Of a stretch of DNA of 39,249 bases, positions 15,561 to 23,386 are shown piece by piece; the stretch's first letter is position 1, and each line of letters starts with the position of its first letter. The position numbers and the translations under genes were made by a program. The stretch covers positions 1-39,249 of the forward strand of contig JBKPAF010000001.1 in NCBI GenBank assembly GCA_046726275.1, written 5' to 3'. A model generated the notes under the pieces. The model had not been told where the DNA came from, searched no databases, and saw only the letters and a program-made list of their open reading frames with translations. The DNA comes from DASXTW01 sp046726275 (lineage in GTDB: Bacteria > Actinomycetota > UBA4738).

Positions 15561-17903
15561 TTAGGCGATCCCCAGGTGGACGCGGTTTCCCGCGTTCATG
15601 AACTCGGGAACAGACTGGACGGGGAGGGGCTCGGAGATCAGGAACCCCTGTACGAGATCGCACTCCAGGTTCTCCAGGATCTTCATCTGCCCCTCCGTCT
15701 CCACGCCCTCGGCCACGACCGTCAGTCCAAAGGCGTGAGCCAGGCTCAGCATGGCCTGCACGACGATGGTGTCCTCCGATCCCCTTCCCAACCCTCGCAC
15801 GAACAACCGGTCGATCTTCAGGATGTCGAGAGGAAGGCGCCCGAACTGACTGAGCGAGGTGGACCCGGTCCCGAAGTCATCCAGGGACAGCCTGACCCCG
15901 AGACCCTTGAGGTCGTGGAGGATGGCCGCCGAGGTCAGGGCGTCGTCCATCACCGTCCCCTCGCTGATCTCCAGGACCAACCGCTCCGGTTCGAGGCCAG
16001 TCCGGTCCAGGACGTCCCGAACTTCCGTGGGGAAGCCTGGACGCTTCAGCTGCCGGGCCGAGACGTTGACCGAGACGCTCGTCGTGCAGCCGGGGGCCGA
16101 CCTGTCCCACTCCAGCGCCTCGCGGCATGCTCTCTCCAGGACCCACTCCCCGATGGACTCGATGAGCCCGGTCTCCTCGGCGCGCCAGATGAAGTGCGAG
16201 GGCAGGATGAGGCCGCGCCGGGGGTGTTGCCACCTGATCAACGCCTCCAGGGAATGGACCCGACGGGCCCCCAGCGCCACGATCGGCTGGTAATGGAGAC
16301 GCAGCTCTCCGCGGTCGAGGGCGCGGCGAAGATCCTGCTCGAGCTCCAGACGCTTGGCGGCGTGCGTGCCGAAGTCGGTCGCGTAGAACTCGAACCGGTT
16401 CCTGCCCTGGGCCTTGGCCCGGTACATCGCCAGGTCCGCGTTCCGGATCAGGGTCCCGGGATCCTCGCCGTCGGTCGGCCACACGCAGATGCCGAGGCTG
16501 GCGCTCATGTACAGCTCGTGGCCCCCAGCGATCAAGGGGCTCTGCAGGCTCTCCATTACCCGCGTGGCCACGATGGCTGCGTCGGTGGGGGCCTGCATCT
16601 CCGGCAGGATCATGGTGAACTCGTCGCCGCTCAGCCGGGCCACCGTGTCCTCGGCTCGCGCGCACGCCCGCAACCTTGTGGCCAGCTGCTGGAGGAGGCG
16701 ATCGCCGACCTCGTGACCGAGCGTGTCGTTGACGTCCTTGAAGTGATCGACGTCCAGGAACAGGAGACCCACGAGCTGGCGGTTGCGCCGGGCCCGGATG
16801 ATGGCCTGGCTCAGGCGATCGGCGAAGAGCTTCCTATTGGGCAGCCCGGTCAGTGAATCGTAGTGGGCCATCTGTTCCAGCCGCTCCTCCGTGATCTTCC
16901 GCTCGGAGATGTCCCGGATGACCATCAGCTTCCCGCTCTCTCGACCTCGATCGTCGGGAATGGGCGAGAGGGTGACCTCGTAGTGGCGCAGGCTCGATCC
17001 GAGGAGGAGACGGATCTCCGACTGAACGGTCGAGGAACCTTTGGATCGTTCGAGGAGGTCGCCCTGGGCCGGCAACAGCCGCTCGAGCGGCAGTCCGACC
17101 GCCTGGGAGGCCGAGCGGCCGAGCACTCGCTGGGCGGCCGGGTTCAGGTCGACGATCCTGTGGTAGGCGTCGAGAACCACCACACCGTCCTGCATGGTCT
17201 CCACGATCCGGCTCCGGGCGACGGGGACGATGTCGAGCAAGCGGAGCCGGAAGATGCCCCACACGATGACGATCACGGCCAGGAGGAACGCGAACGGGGT
17301 GAGGTCGACCCGCCCGAACGGCTCGACGTTGAAGTTGTAGAGGATGTTGAACAGCAACGGCAGGAAGAGGGCGGCCATGAGCGCCCGGGCCTGTTTCCGG
17401 TACGGGCGAGCGATGGCGAAGAGCGTCCGCACGAAGAGGCCAGTCCCGAACAGGAGCAGGGCGTACGAGTAGAAGACGTTGATCCAACCGACCGAGCCGA
17501 ACCCGACCACGGGGAACTGTTCGGTGCCGTCGGAGGGATAGACATGGATGAGGTCGTGCGTGGCTGGGATCGCCAGAAGGGTCAGGACGACGAGAGGTTC
17601 CACGCAGAGGACGAGGTACAGCCGCTGGGTCAGCCAGCGAGCCCGCCCCGTGTACTGGAGCGTGAAGACCAGCCACGCCGCCGGCAGCAGGCAGACCCCC
17701 AGATATTTGACGTCGCCCCATGCCTGCTTGGCTGGACCGACGCTCCACAGCTCCAGGGCGTAGGTTGCCGTGTACCAGATGCCGGCCGCCAGCGCGAGCA
17801 GCAGTCCCTTGGCCCCGGCGTTTCCCCGACGCAGCCACACGTAGACCGCGAACCCTCCGAACAGGGCGGCGCCGATGAGCATGGCGATGCTGGGGGACGG
17901 CAT
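15561..17903 (-). CDS. Membrane PAS-GGDEF-EAL protein (c-di-GMP synthesis/degradation)
   Basis: 780 residues from the ATG at 17903, with GGGAGG upstream. Residues 1-225 hold about seven transmembrane helices resembling the 7TM sensor region found before some histidine kinases. A PAS domain covers about 228-335. The GGDEF domain (about 340-505) has SGDEF at 425-429 in place of GGDEF, and an inhibitory-site RxxD (R416-D419) five residues before it. The EAL domain (about 520-770) has EAL (553-555), NVSARQ, LEISEG, DDFGTG (675-680), LKIDR, AEGVET and QGFLISEP, so all catalytic phosphodiesterase residues are present. SGDEF variants can be active. The protein may therefore both make and break c-di-GMP. 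It follows a second gene of the same architecture on the same strand. Confidence 0.93.
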   Translation of the reverse strand: MPSPSIAMLIGAALFGGFAVYVWLRRGNAGAKGLLLALAAGIWYTATYALELWSVGPAKQAWGDVKYLGVCLLPAAWLVFTLQYTGRARWLTQRLYLVLCVEPLVVLTLLAIPATHDLIHVYPSDGTEQFPVVGFGSVGWINVFYSYALLLFGTGLFVRTLFAIARPYRKQARALMAALFLPLLFNILYNFNVEPFGRVDLTPFAFLLAVIVIVWGIFRLRLLDIVPVARSRIVETMQDGVVVLDAYHRIVDLNPAAQRVLGRSASQAVGLPLERLLPAQGDLLERSKGSSTVQSEIRLLLGSSLRHYEVTLSPIPDDRGRESGKLMVIRDISERKITEERLEQMAHYDSLTGLPNRKLFADRLSQAIIRARRNRQLVGLLFLDVDHFKDVNDTLGHEVGDRLLQQLATRLRACARAEDTVARLSGDEFTMILPEMQAPTDAAIVATRVMESLQSPLIAGGHELYMSASLGICVWPTDGEDPGTLIRNADLAMYRAKAQGRNRFEFYATDFGTHAAKRLELEQDLRRALDRGELRLHYQPIVALGARRVHSLEALIRWQHPRRGLILPSHFIWRAEETGLIESIGEWVLERACREALEWDRSAPGCTTSVSVNVSARQLKRPGFPTEVRDVLDRTGLEPERLVLEISEGTVMDDALTSAAILHDLKGLGVRLSLDDFGTGSTSLSQFGRLPLDILKIDRLFVRGLGRGSEDTIVVQAMLSLAHAFGLTVVAEGVETEGQMKILENLECDLVQGFLISEPLPVQSVPEFMNAGNRVHLGIA

Positions 17904-18056
17904 CGAAAGCCTCCCGAACCACGGGTAGGGCCACCTAGGATGAAGCGCACCCGGCCTCCGAACCATCGGCCGACCGGCCGTCCCCCGAAACGCCGACCGT
18001 CAGAGCTCGAGGTTCGAGCGGAGACCAGGCCTGAATGGGGCAGTGAGAAGTGCCTT

Positions 18057-18140
18057 TTAATAGGGCTTCCAGTGCGCCCCGCCCGCGCCGAGCAGCAGCG
18101 CGAGAGAGCTGAGCACGCTGAGGAGTCTCCTCCAGTTCAT
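18057..18140 (-). CDS. 27-residue hydrophobic small protein
   Basis: Reading from the ATG at 18140, the peptide is MNWRRLLSVLSSLALLLG, then AGGAHWKPY and a TAA stop. GGGAGG sits seven bases before the ATG, as good as any site in the window. The peptide is a basic N-terminus, one hydrophobic helix and a short polar, aromatic tail. It looks like either a single-pass small membrane protein or a bare signal peptide. It lies between two membrane GGDEF-EAL genes on the same strand, 108 bases after one stop and 153 bases before the next start. No family is recognised. Confidence 0.5.
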   Translation of the reverse strand: MNWRRLLSVLSSLALLLGAGGAHWKPY

Positions 18141-18248
18141 TCGGTGCCTCCCTTCGAAATGAATCCCTCTCGTTTGAGGTATCGGTGGAGGCTGTCTCGG
18201 TTTGAGGCCTTACGCGAGGCCGCCTGGCGCTGTCGGGTTGCGAAGCTT

Positions 18249-20750
18249 TCAGCGCGGCAGGGAGATCTGGGGAAGATGGGCCGACAGCTCGTCGGCGGGG
18301 AGGGGTCGGCTGAAGTAGAAGCCCTGCCCGAGCGGACAGCCCTCCTCGAGGAGGAAGCGCAGCTGTTCCGCGGTCTCCACCCCCTCGGCGATCGGCCACT
18401 TCCCGATGGTCCCGGCCAATCGGATGACCGCGCTGACCATCCCGACCACCTGCTCGTCGTTGGGGATCCCTCGCACGAACATCCGGTCGATCTTGAGCAG
18501 GTCCACAGGGAGGTCCTTCAGACGGGCCAGAGAGGAGTGTCCCGTCCCGAAGTCGTCCATGGCCACGCTCAGTCCATGGTCGCGAAGCTGGCGGAGCACG
18601 GCCTCCACCTGTTTCAGCTCACCCACGTCGGCGCCCTCGGTGACCTCGATGACCAGGTGCGCTGGATCGACTCCGGATGCATCCGCGGCCGCCAAGACCC
18701 TCCTGGCGATGTCTGTGCGCCTGAGCTGGCGGGGAGAGACGTTGAAGCTGACTTGGAATTCGTATCCCTGGTCCCGCCAGATCCGGGTCTGCTTCGTCAC
18801 TTCATGCAGCACCCAGTCGCCGATCGCCTCGCCGAACCCCATCGCTTCGGCGAGCAGGAGAAACTCGCCGGGCTGGATCAGGCCTCGCTCGGGATCGTCC
18901 CACCGGATCAGCGCCTCCACCGCCCGGACCTGTCCGCTCTTCAGATCCACGATCGGCTGGTAGTGCAGCACCCACTGGCGGGCGTCCACGGCTCGTCGCA
19001 GGCGCGTGGCGAACGAGAGCTCGTCGAGCATGTTCCTGGACGTGGCCGGGTGAACGAGCGAGCCCCCTGGTCCCTGGTTCTTGCTCCGGTACATCGCCGC
19101 GTCGGCGTTCCTGAGCAGGTCCTCACCCTTCATTGCGTCGAGGGGAAAGATGCTGATCCCGATGGTCCCGGTGACGTAGAACTCCTCGTTCTCGAGCTGG
19201 AACGGCTCCGCCAGGTGGTGGTGGATCCGCCGGGCGACCGCCTCCGCCGTGCCCATGGCGACGAGGGGCGATCCCTCGACGTCGATGTCCGTGATCAGGA
19301 CGATGAACTCGTCTCCTCCCTGGCGGGCCACCACATCGGAGTCTCGGACGGCCTTCTGCATCCGAACCGCAAGCTGGCGCAGGAGCTCGTCCCCGGCCGA
19401 ATGCCCCAGACTGTCGTTGATCAGCTTGAAGTTGTCGATGTCGATGAACAGGACCGCGACGCCCAGCCCCATCCGCCGGGCCCGGCCCAGGGCTTGATTG
19501 AGCAGCTCCTCGAACAGGTTGCGATTGGGGAGCCCGGTGAGCTTGTCGTGGTAGGCCATGAAGGTGACCTGCTCCTCGGCTTCCTTCAACTGTGAGATGT
19601 CCATCACCACGCCCTGCCAGAAACGGGGGTGGCCACCTTCGTCTCGCAGCGCCTCGGCCTCGTGGTGGACCCACACTGAGCGGCCCTCGCTGCTGACCAT
19701 GCGGTATTCCTCGGAGAAGGGGGTGAGGGTGGTCTCGGCACGCGTGGAGGCCCCCATGATCCGCTCGCGGTCCTCCGGGTGGATCTGCTTGGTCCACAGG
19801 TTCTGGTCGCTCAGCCATTCGCCCCGGCTGAAGCCGAGGATCGACTCGACCTGAGGGCTGATGAACACGATCTTCTGTTCCTGGATCGACCGGATGTAGG
19901 TGATCGCCGGGATGTTCTCCATGAGGCTGCGGTACCTGCTCGACGTGTCGTGGAGCTCCCGGCCGCCGATGAACATCTGTCGGGCGAACACCAGGGGTGC
20001 CACCAGGACCAGGGCGGCCCAGACGCCTTCATCCACGTACAACCTCGCGATCAGCACGCCCGAGAGGCCGAGGAGCAGATAGCTGGTCAGGAAGATCCAC
20101 GGACTCCCCAGCCGCATCTGGGCAAGCACGTCCCGGACGGCGACCCGCGAGGAGAGGTGCTGGTACGTTGCGACCAACGCGGTGTTGACGGCCGAGTCGG
20201 CGATGATCATGGCCAGGACGGCTGGCACCAGTGCCATCCACGAAGAGCGAACCGTGGCCACGGCGTGGAACACGTGACTCCCGATCAGGACGGCCAGGGC
20301 GATCTGCGCCCGAATGAACAGGGCCTTCAGGACCGGGATCGTCCGCCGTACCTCGCGCGGGTCCGTGGAGCCGGTGAAGGCGATCAGGCCGGCAACGGAC
20401 GGCGGGTAGATCATGGCCGTGGCCAGCAGGATCGGGAAGCTCAGGCTCAGATACAGCCCGCCTGCCGCAGGCACCGGGATGAGGTCGACAAGGGCCACTC
20501 CCACCGCCCACGCGATGATCGCCGGGTCGTTGAGCTGGTCGGGGTGCCGAATCAGATCGATCCCCAGGAGGAGGGCGGTCGGGATGATGACGGCCAACTG
20601 GAAGGCGGTGCTGAGCCGCTGCCGACTGTCCGCGTGGCCGTTCCGTGAGCCAGCGCCGGCCGTGTCGGATCGGCCGCGAAGCGAAGCGGACAAGCGGAAT
20701 CTGTGGCTGGCGGGCAGCTTCCGGGCAATCTCGGGGAAGGAGTGTTTCAT
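18249..20750 (-). CDS. Membrane PAS-GGDEF-EAL protein (c-di-GMP synthesis/degradation)
   Basis: 833 residues if started at MKHSFPEIARK. An in-frame ATG 31 codons upstream (20843) has GAGG very near it and is the alternative; neither has an ideal ribosome binding site. Residues about 48-260 hold several transmembrane helices of an uncharacterised sensor type, different in sequence from the neighbouring GGDEF-EAL protein. A PAS/PAC domain covers about 270-390. The GGDEF domain has an intact GGDEF (478-482) and an RxxD inhibitory site (R469-D472). The EAL domain has EAL (612-614), NVSPRQ, VIEVTEG, MDDFGTG, LKIDRMF, AEGVET and QGFYFSRP. Both halves look catalytically competent. It is probably the first gene of a unit with the 27-residue ORF and the other GGDEF-EAL gene. 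Confidence 0.92.
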   Translation of the reverse strand: MKHSFPEIARKLPASHRFRLSASLRGRSDTAGAGSRNGHADSRQRLSTAFQLAVIIPTALLLGIDLIRHPDQLNDPAIIAWAVGVALVDLIPVPAAGGLYLSLSFPILLATAMIYPPSVAGLIAFTGSTDPREVRRTIPVLKALFIRAQIALAVLIGSHVFHAVATVRSSWMALVPAVLAMIIADSAVNTALVATYQHLSSRVAVRDVLAQMRLGSPWIFLTSYLLLGLSGVLIARLYVDEGVWAALVLVAPLVFARQMFIGGRELHDTSSRYRSLMENIPAITYIRSIQEQKIVFISPQVESILGFSRGEWLSDQNLWTKQIHPEDRERIMGASTRAETTLTPFSEEYRMVSSEGRSVWVHHEAEALRDEGGHPRFWQGVVMDISQLKEAEEQVTFMAYHDKLTGLPNRNLFEELLNQALGRARRMGLGVAVLFIDIDNFKLINDSLGHSAGDELLRQLAVRMQKAVRDSDVVARQGGDEFIVLITDIDVEGSPLVAMGTAEAVARRIHHHLAEPFQLENEEFYVTGTIGISIFPLDAMKGEDLLRNADAAMYRSKNQGPGGSLVHPATSRNMLDELSFATRLRRAVDARQWVLHYQPIVDLKSGQVRAVEALIRWDDPERGLIQPGEFLLLAEAMGFGEAIGDWVLHEVTKQTRIWRDQGYEFQVSFNVSPRQLRRTDIARRVLAAADASGVDPAHLVIEVTEGADVGELKQVEAVLRQLRDHGLSVAMDDFGTGHSSLARLKDLPVDLLKIDRMFVRGIPNDEQVVGMVSAVIRLAGTIGKWPIAEGVETAEQLRFLLEEGCPLGQGFYFSRPLPADELSAHLPQISLPR

Positions 20751-20954
20751 CCGTTCGGTTGTGCCGCGGCCTTTCGTGCGGACGGCTCTTACCTGGTCAT
20801 GGTGCTGCCGGCGGCCTGGATGGGCAAGGTCCGCCGTGACCATTTCCTCGATCGCCCGGAGTGACGCCGTCGCCTAGTGCGTCGGGGGCATGCGTGTCCC
20901 CCTCTCGGTACGGTGCGGGCTCCCCCGATCTAGGAAGGCAAGCAAACTGGAGCT

Positions 20955-21377
20955 TCATCCTCCGGCGGCTGTCGCCAGCTGCCCGAGATAGAGCTCCCAC
21001 CCGGCGGCATGCTGAGATCGGCTCTCGTCATCTGGGAGTCCGGTGTGTCGGAGCCGAACGATGGTGGCGTTCCCGTCCGGGACGAGGGTGACCTCCACGC
21101 GGCTGGTCCCGGGCGGCAGCCCCTCGTTCCCCTCGAATCCCCACGTGAACACGACCCGGTTGGGAGGTTCGACATCCACGTACTCCCCCCGGACCACGTT
21201 CGTGTCGTCCATCCTCACCCGGTAGGTCCCTCCGGGCCGTGGGTCGAGCTCGGCATCCCGTCCTTTCCACCGGCGGTACTTGTCGGGTTCGGTGAAGAAG
21301 GAGAACACCACGCCTGGCGGAGCCTCAACGCGGGTCTCGACCTGGACCTCCTCGGGCTGGCCGGATTCGATGGTCAC
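20955..21377 (-). CDS. SRPBCC/AHSA1-type protein
   Basis: 140 residues of the START-like SRPBCC fold: VETRVEAPPGVVFSFFTEPD at the N-terminus, RPGGTYRVRMDD, YVDVEPPNRVVFTWGFEG, TLVPDGNATIVRLRHTGLP, and a C-terminal helix AAGWELYLGQLATAA. AHSA1-like SRPBCC proteins are typically encoded beside ArsR regulators and bind unknown hydrophobic ligands. The GTG start at 21377 has AAGGAGA upstream. The start overlaps the ArsR stop by four bases (GTGA), so the two are translationally coupled. Confidence 0.87.
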   Translation of the reverse strand: MTIESGQPEEVQVETRVEAPPGVVFSFFTEPDKYRRWKGRDAELDPRPGGTYRVRMDDTNVVRGEYVDVEPPNRVVFTWGFEGNEGLPPGTSRVEVTLVPDGNATIVRLRHTGLPDDESRSQHAAGWELYLGQLATAAGG

Positions 21378-21691
21378 GATCGTCTCCTTCTCTTGTGCTC
21401 ATCCTCCGCCAGCGTTCGCAGCCGGTCGAGGTCCTGCTGCCACAGGGACTTCAGGATCGGGCGCAGGGGACCGAGGGCGCGGCGGTCGGCGCGGTAGAGG
21501 CGATGGTTCCCCTGTCGCCGCTCGCGGATCAGGCCGGCCTCGCGGAGCACCCGGAGGTGCTGGGACACAGCCGCCCAGGTCACGTCCTCGAAGTGGGACG
21601 CGATCTCCCCGGCGGAGAGCTCCCGGTCCCACACCAGGCGGAGGATCTCGCGACGGCGCGGCGTCGAGACGGCTCGAAGGGTCGCCTGCAC
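21374..21691 (-). CDS. ArsR-family transcriptional regulator
   Basis: 105 residues forming a winged helix: RREILRLVWDRELSAGEIAS, the recognition helix region VTWAAVSQHLRVLREAGLI, and the wing ERRQGNHRLYRAD. It has none of the Cys metal ligands of ArsR metal sensors, as is usual for regulators paired with AHSA1/SRPBCC genes. The GTG start at 21691 has no ribosome binding site. The divergent palindromic promoter places a TTAAAT -10 box so that transcription would start at or next to this GTG, which suggests a leaderless message. It probably represses itself and the divergent SRPBCC gene. Confidence 0.88.
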   Translation of the reverse strand: MQATLRAVSTPRRREILRLVWDRELSAGEIASHFEDVTWAAVSQHLRVLREAGLIRERRQGNHRLYRADRRALGPLRPILKSLWQQDLDRLRTLAEDEHKRRRRS

Positions 21692-21693
21692 AC

Positions 21694-21757
21694 GGGCTAT
21701 TTAAGCACATCCTGAAGTAGAATTTGACAGGCGCTAAAGTAACTACTTAAATAGCCC
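21694..21757. promoter_or_regulatory. Divergent promoter with perfect 12-bp inverted repeat (likely ArsR operator)
   Basis: GGGCTATTTAAG (21694-21705) and CTTAAATAGCCC (21746-21757) are perfect inverted copies 40 bases apart. On the plus strand, TTGACA (21724-21729), 17 bases, then TTAAAT (21747-21752) form a promoter for the SRPBCC gene, with the -10 inside the right arm. On the minus strand the matching TTAAAT sits in the left arm, five bases before the ArsR GTG. One protein bound to each arm would cover both -10 boxes. Confidence 0.68.
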
Positions 21758-21816
21758 TCGGTAAGTAGAGCCCAGAGGGTCGGAGCTTCCGTCCCGGAGA
21801 GAAGGGAGCATCGAGA

Positions 21817-22254
21817 ATGGTCGGAGCCATGCTGCACGCGGTGGAGGTGGAGGCGAGCGAGGACACGATCTACGAGGCGATCACGACCGCCAAGGGGCTG
21901 GCGTCGTTCTGGACGCCGCAGAGCGAGTCGGAACCGACGGTGGGATCCGTAGCCGTCTTTCGCTTCGCGGGCGCGCCGATCGACCTGAAGATGCGGATCG
22001 ACGGCCTGGAGCCGGGCAAGCGGGTCGCGTGGAACTGTCAGGGGGACTTCCCGCACTGGGCGGGGACCACCGTAACGTGGGAGCTCATGCCGGCGGTACA
22101 GGATTCGGGGACCACGGTGTTGTTCCGTCACGAGGGATGGGGCCCCGACTACCCCGAGATGGAGTACGCCCACGTGAATTTCGTGTGGGGTCAGGTGGTG
22201 GCGCGGCTGAAGGCCTATAGCGAGACGGGCAAAGCCCAGCCGTTCTTGTCTTAG
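21817..22254 (+). CDS. SRPBCC-type protein
   Basis: 145 residues with the SRPBCC fold: LHAVEVEASEDTIYEAITTA, GLASFWTPQSESEPTVGSVA, RIDGLEPGKRVAWNCQGDF, FRHEGWGPDYPEMEYAHVNF and a long C-terminal helix. The GGW/GW and terminal helix residues resemble AHSA1 relatives. It has GGGAG upstream of its ATG and a leader of about 58 bases from the palindromic divergent promoter. Its position opposite an ArsR gene, with the second SRPBCC gene on the other side, suggests that one regulator controls both. Ligand unknown. Confidence 0.85.
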   Translation: MVGAMLHAVEVEASEDTIYEAITTAKGLASFWTPQSESEPTVGSVAVFRFAGAPIDLKMRIDGLEPGKRVAWNCQGDFPHWAGTTVTWELMPAVQDSGTTVLFRHEGWGPDYPEMEYAHVNFVWGQVVARLKAYSETGKAQPFLS

Positions 22255-22294
22255 AGAGCCCGCTCGCTGTCCGGCCGGGCCCTTGGGCTGTGCC

Positions 22295-22771
22295 CTACTT
22301 CACACGTCGCCCGCTGATGTCGTACGGCACGTTTACGGTCTGGTCCGCCCCCGGGTTCGGGCGCCAGCCACCACTGAAGCTCCGGCCGTCTTCGGCGAAT
22401 GCGCCCTGAAACGTCGCGTCCAGCGGCCCGTAGGAGACGGAGATCGTGACGGTGTCGTCGCCGACCTCCCACCTGTACGGGAGGGGGCTCGGCGAAAGGT
22501 TCGAGTAGACGGTTGAAGGAAAGGTCGCGGTCTCGGGGTCGTAGCCGATCAGCTCCAGGCTTTCGATCTTCAGACCCATGAAGTCCAATTGCAGGCGCTG
22601 CTCCAGGAAGAAGCCGCCCGGGAGCCACCGGAAGGTGGCCTGGCCTTTGATGGTGCTCTCGCTGGAGCCGACCAGGTGGCCCTCCAGGTCCCAGATGCCA
22701 ACGTAGCGGTCCAATCCTTTGAGGGCGGGATCTGGCGTGGGCATCTGTGGTTGAGCGTGGTTGTCTGCCAT
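22295..22771 (-). CDS. DUF1579-like protein
   Basis: 158 residues with the pattern of DUF1579-like barrel proteins: LKGLDRYVGIWDLEGHLVG near the start, GQATFRWLPGGFFLEQRLQ, SLELIGYDPETATFPSTVYS, YRWEVGDDTVTISV and FAEDGRSFSGGWRP. These are often annotated only as domain of unknown function and are common in actinobacteria next to VOC and SRPBCC genes. AAAGGAGG lies six bases before the ATG. It is soluble by appearance. It is convergent on the SRPBCC gene with 40 bases between, and 54 bases downstream of the dihydrofolate-reductase-fold gene. Confidence 0.7.
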   Translation of the reverse strand: MADNHAQPQMPTPDPALKGLDRYVGIWDLEGHLVGSSESTIKGQATFRWLPGGFFLEQRLQLDFMGLKIESLELIGYDPETATFPSTVYSNLSPSPLPYRWEVGDDTVTISVSYGPLDATFQGAFAEDGRSFSGGWRPNPGADQTVNVPYDISGRRVK

Positions 22772-22825
22772 GGGTACCTCCTTTCCGTCGTATCGTCAGA
22801 GTACCGGTCTGATTGGCTCAGCCAC

Positions 22826-23386
22826 TCACTGGGCTTGCCGGTAGCGCAGGTAGACGACGCGAGAACAAAACGTCCTCGTCTCGACAAGTTCCAGGTTGAT
22901 CCGGCTGGCCAGAGGCGGGAAGAAAGGGGTCCCGTCGCCCAGGACGATCGGGCTGACGAACAGCCGGTATTCGTCGATGAGGCCCACCTTCATGAGAGAC
23001 GAGGCCAGGCCGGCGCCGCCGACGGCCAGGTCCTTCCCCGCTTGTTCCTTCAACCTGGCGACCTCTTGGGCAGCGTCGTCCCGGACCAGCCTGGCGTTGC
23101 CAACGACGTTCTCCAAGGTCTTCGAGAACACGATCTTCGGTAAGTCATTCCAGATGCGGGCGAATTCCAGCGCGTAGTCCGCCAGCGATGGTTCCTGATC
23201 AGCCGTCTCCCAGTACGTCATCACCTCGTACAGGCGCCGCCCGAGAAGGTGCGCGCCCAGCTCCCTGACCTGCTCGTTGTGGAACCGATGCAGCTCCTCG
23301 TCCGGCGCGGACCAGTCGATCTCGCCGCCGGGCCCGGCGACGAAACCGTCCAGGGACACTGTCATCGAGTAGATGAGCTTCCGCAT
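22826..23386 (-). CDS. Dihydrofolate-reductase-fold (RibD C-terminal) family protein
   Basis: 186 residues with the DHFR/RibD_C pattern: LIYSMTVSLDGFVAGPGGEI at the N-terminus, LLGRRLYEVMTYWE, IVFSKTLENVVGNARLV, then KDLAVGGAGLASSLMKVGLI (nucleotide-binding GGAGLA) and DEYRLFVSPIVLGDGTPFF. This YyaP/YwjB-like group reduces unidentified substrates with NADPH and rarely acts as true DHFR. The ATG overlaps the cyclase stop by one base (TGATG), and GGAGG lies just upstream within the cyclase gene, so translation is probably coupled. A GTG one codon earlier is a possible alternative start. Confidence 0.87.
   Translation of the reverse strand: MRKLIYSMTVSLDGFVAGPGGEIDWSAPDEELHRFHNEQVRELGAHLLGRRLYEVMTYWETADQEPSLADYALEFARIWNDLPKIVFSKTLENVVGNARLVRDDAAQEVARLKEQAGKDLAVGGAGLASSLMKVGLIDEYRLFVSPIVLGDGTPFFPPLASRINLELVETRTFCSRVVYLRYRQAQ

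Noticed and set aside
15369..16856. A 495-codon open frame on the plus strand
   Set aside because: Antisense to the EAL half of the 15561-17903 gene and overlapping the candidate RNA; no motif and shadow-like composition.
18141..18248. Possible c-di-GMP riboswitch upstream of the small ORF and GGDEF-EAL gene
   Set aside because: The conserved GEMM core sequences and tetraloop receptor are absent; only a short direct repeat is seen.
16863..19595. A 910-codon open frame on the plus strand
   Set aside because: It runs antisense through both GGDEF-EAL genes and the gap between them. Its composition is Arg/Pro/Glu/Gln-rich with no domain, as expected when high-GC codon bias removes stops from the opposite strand.
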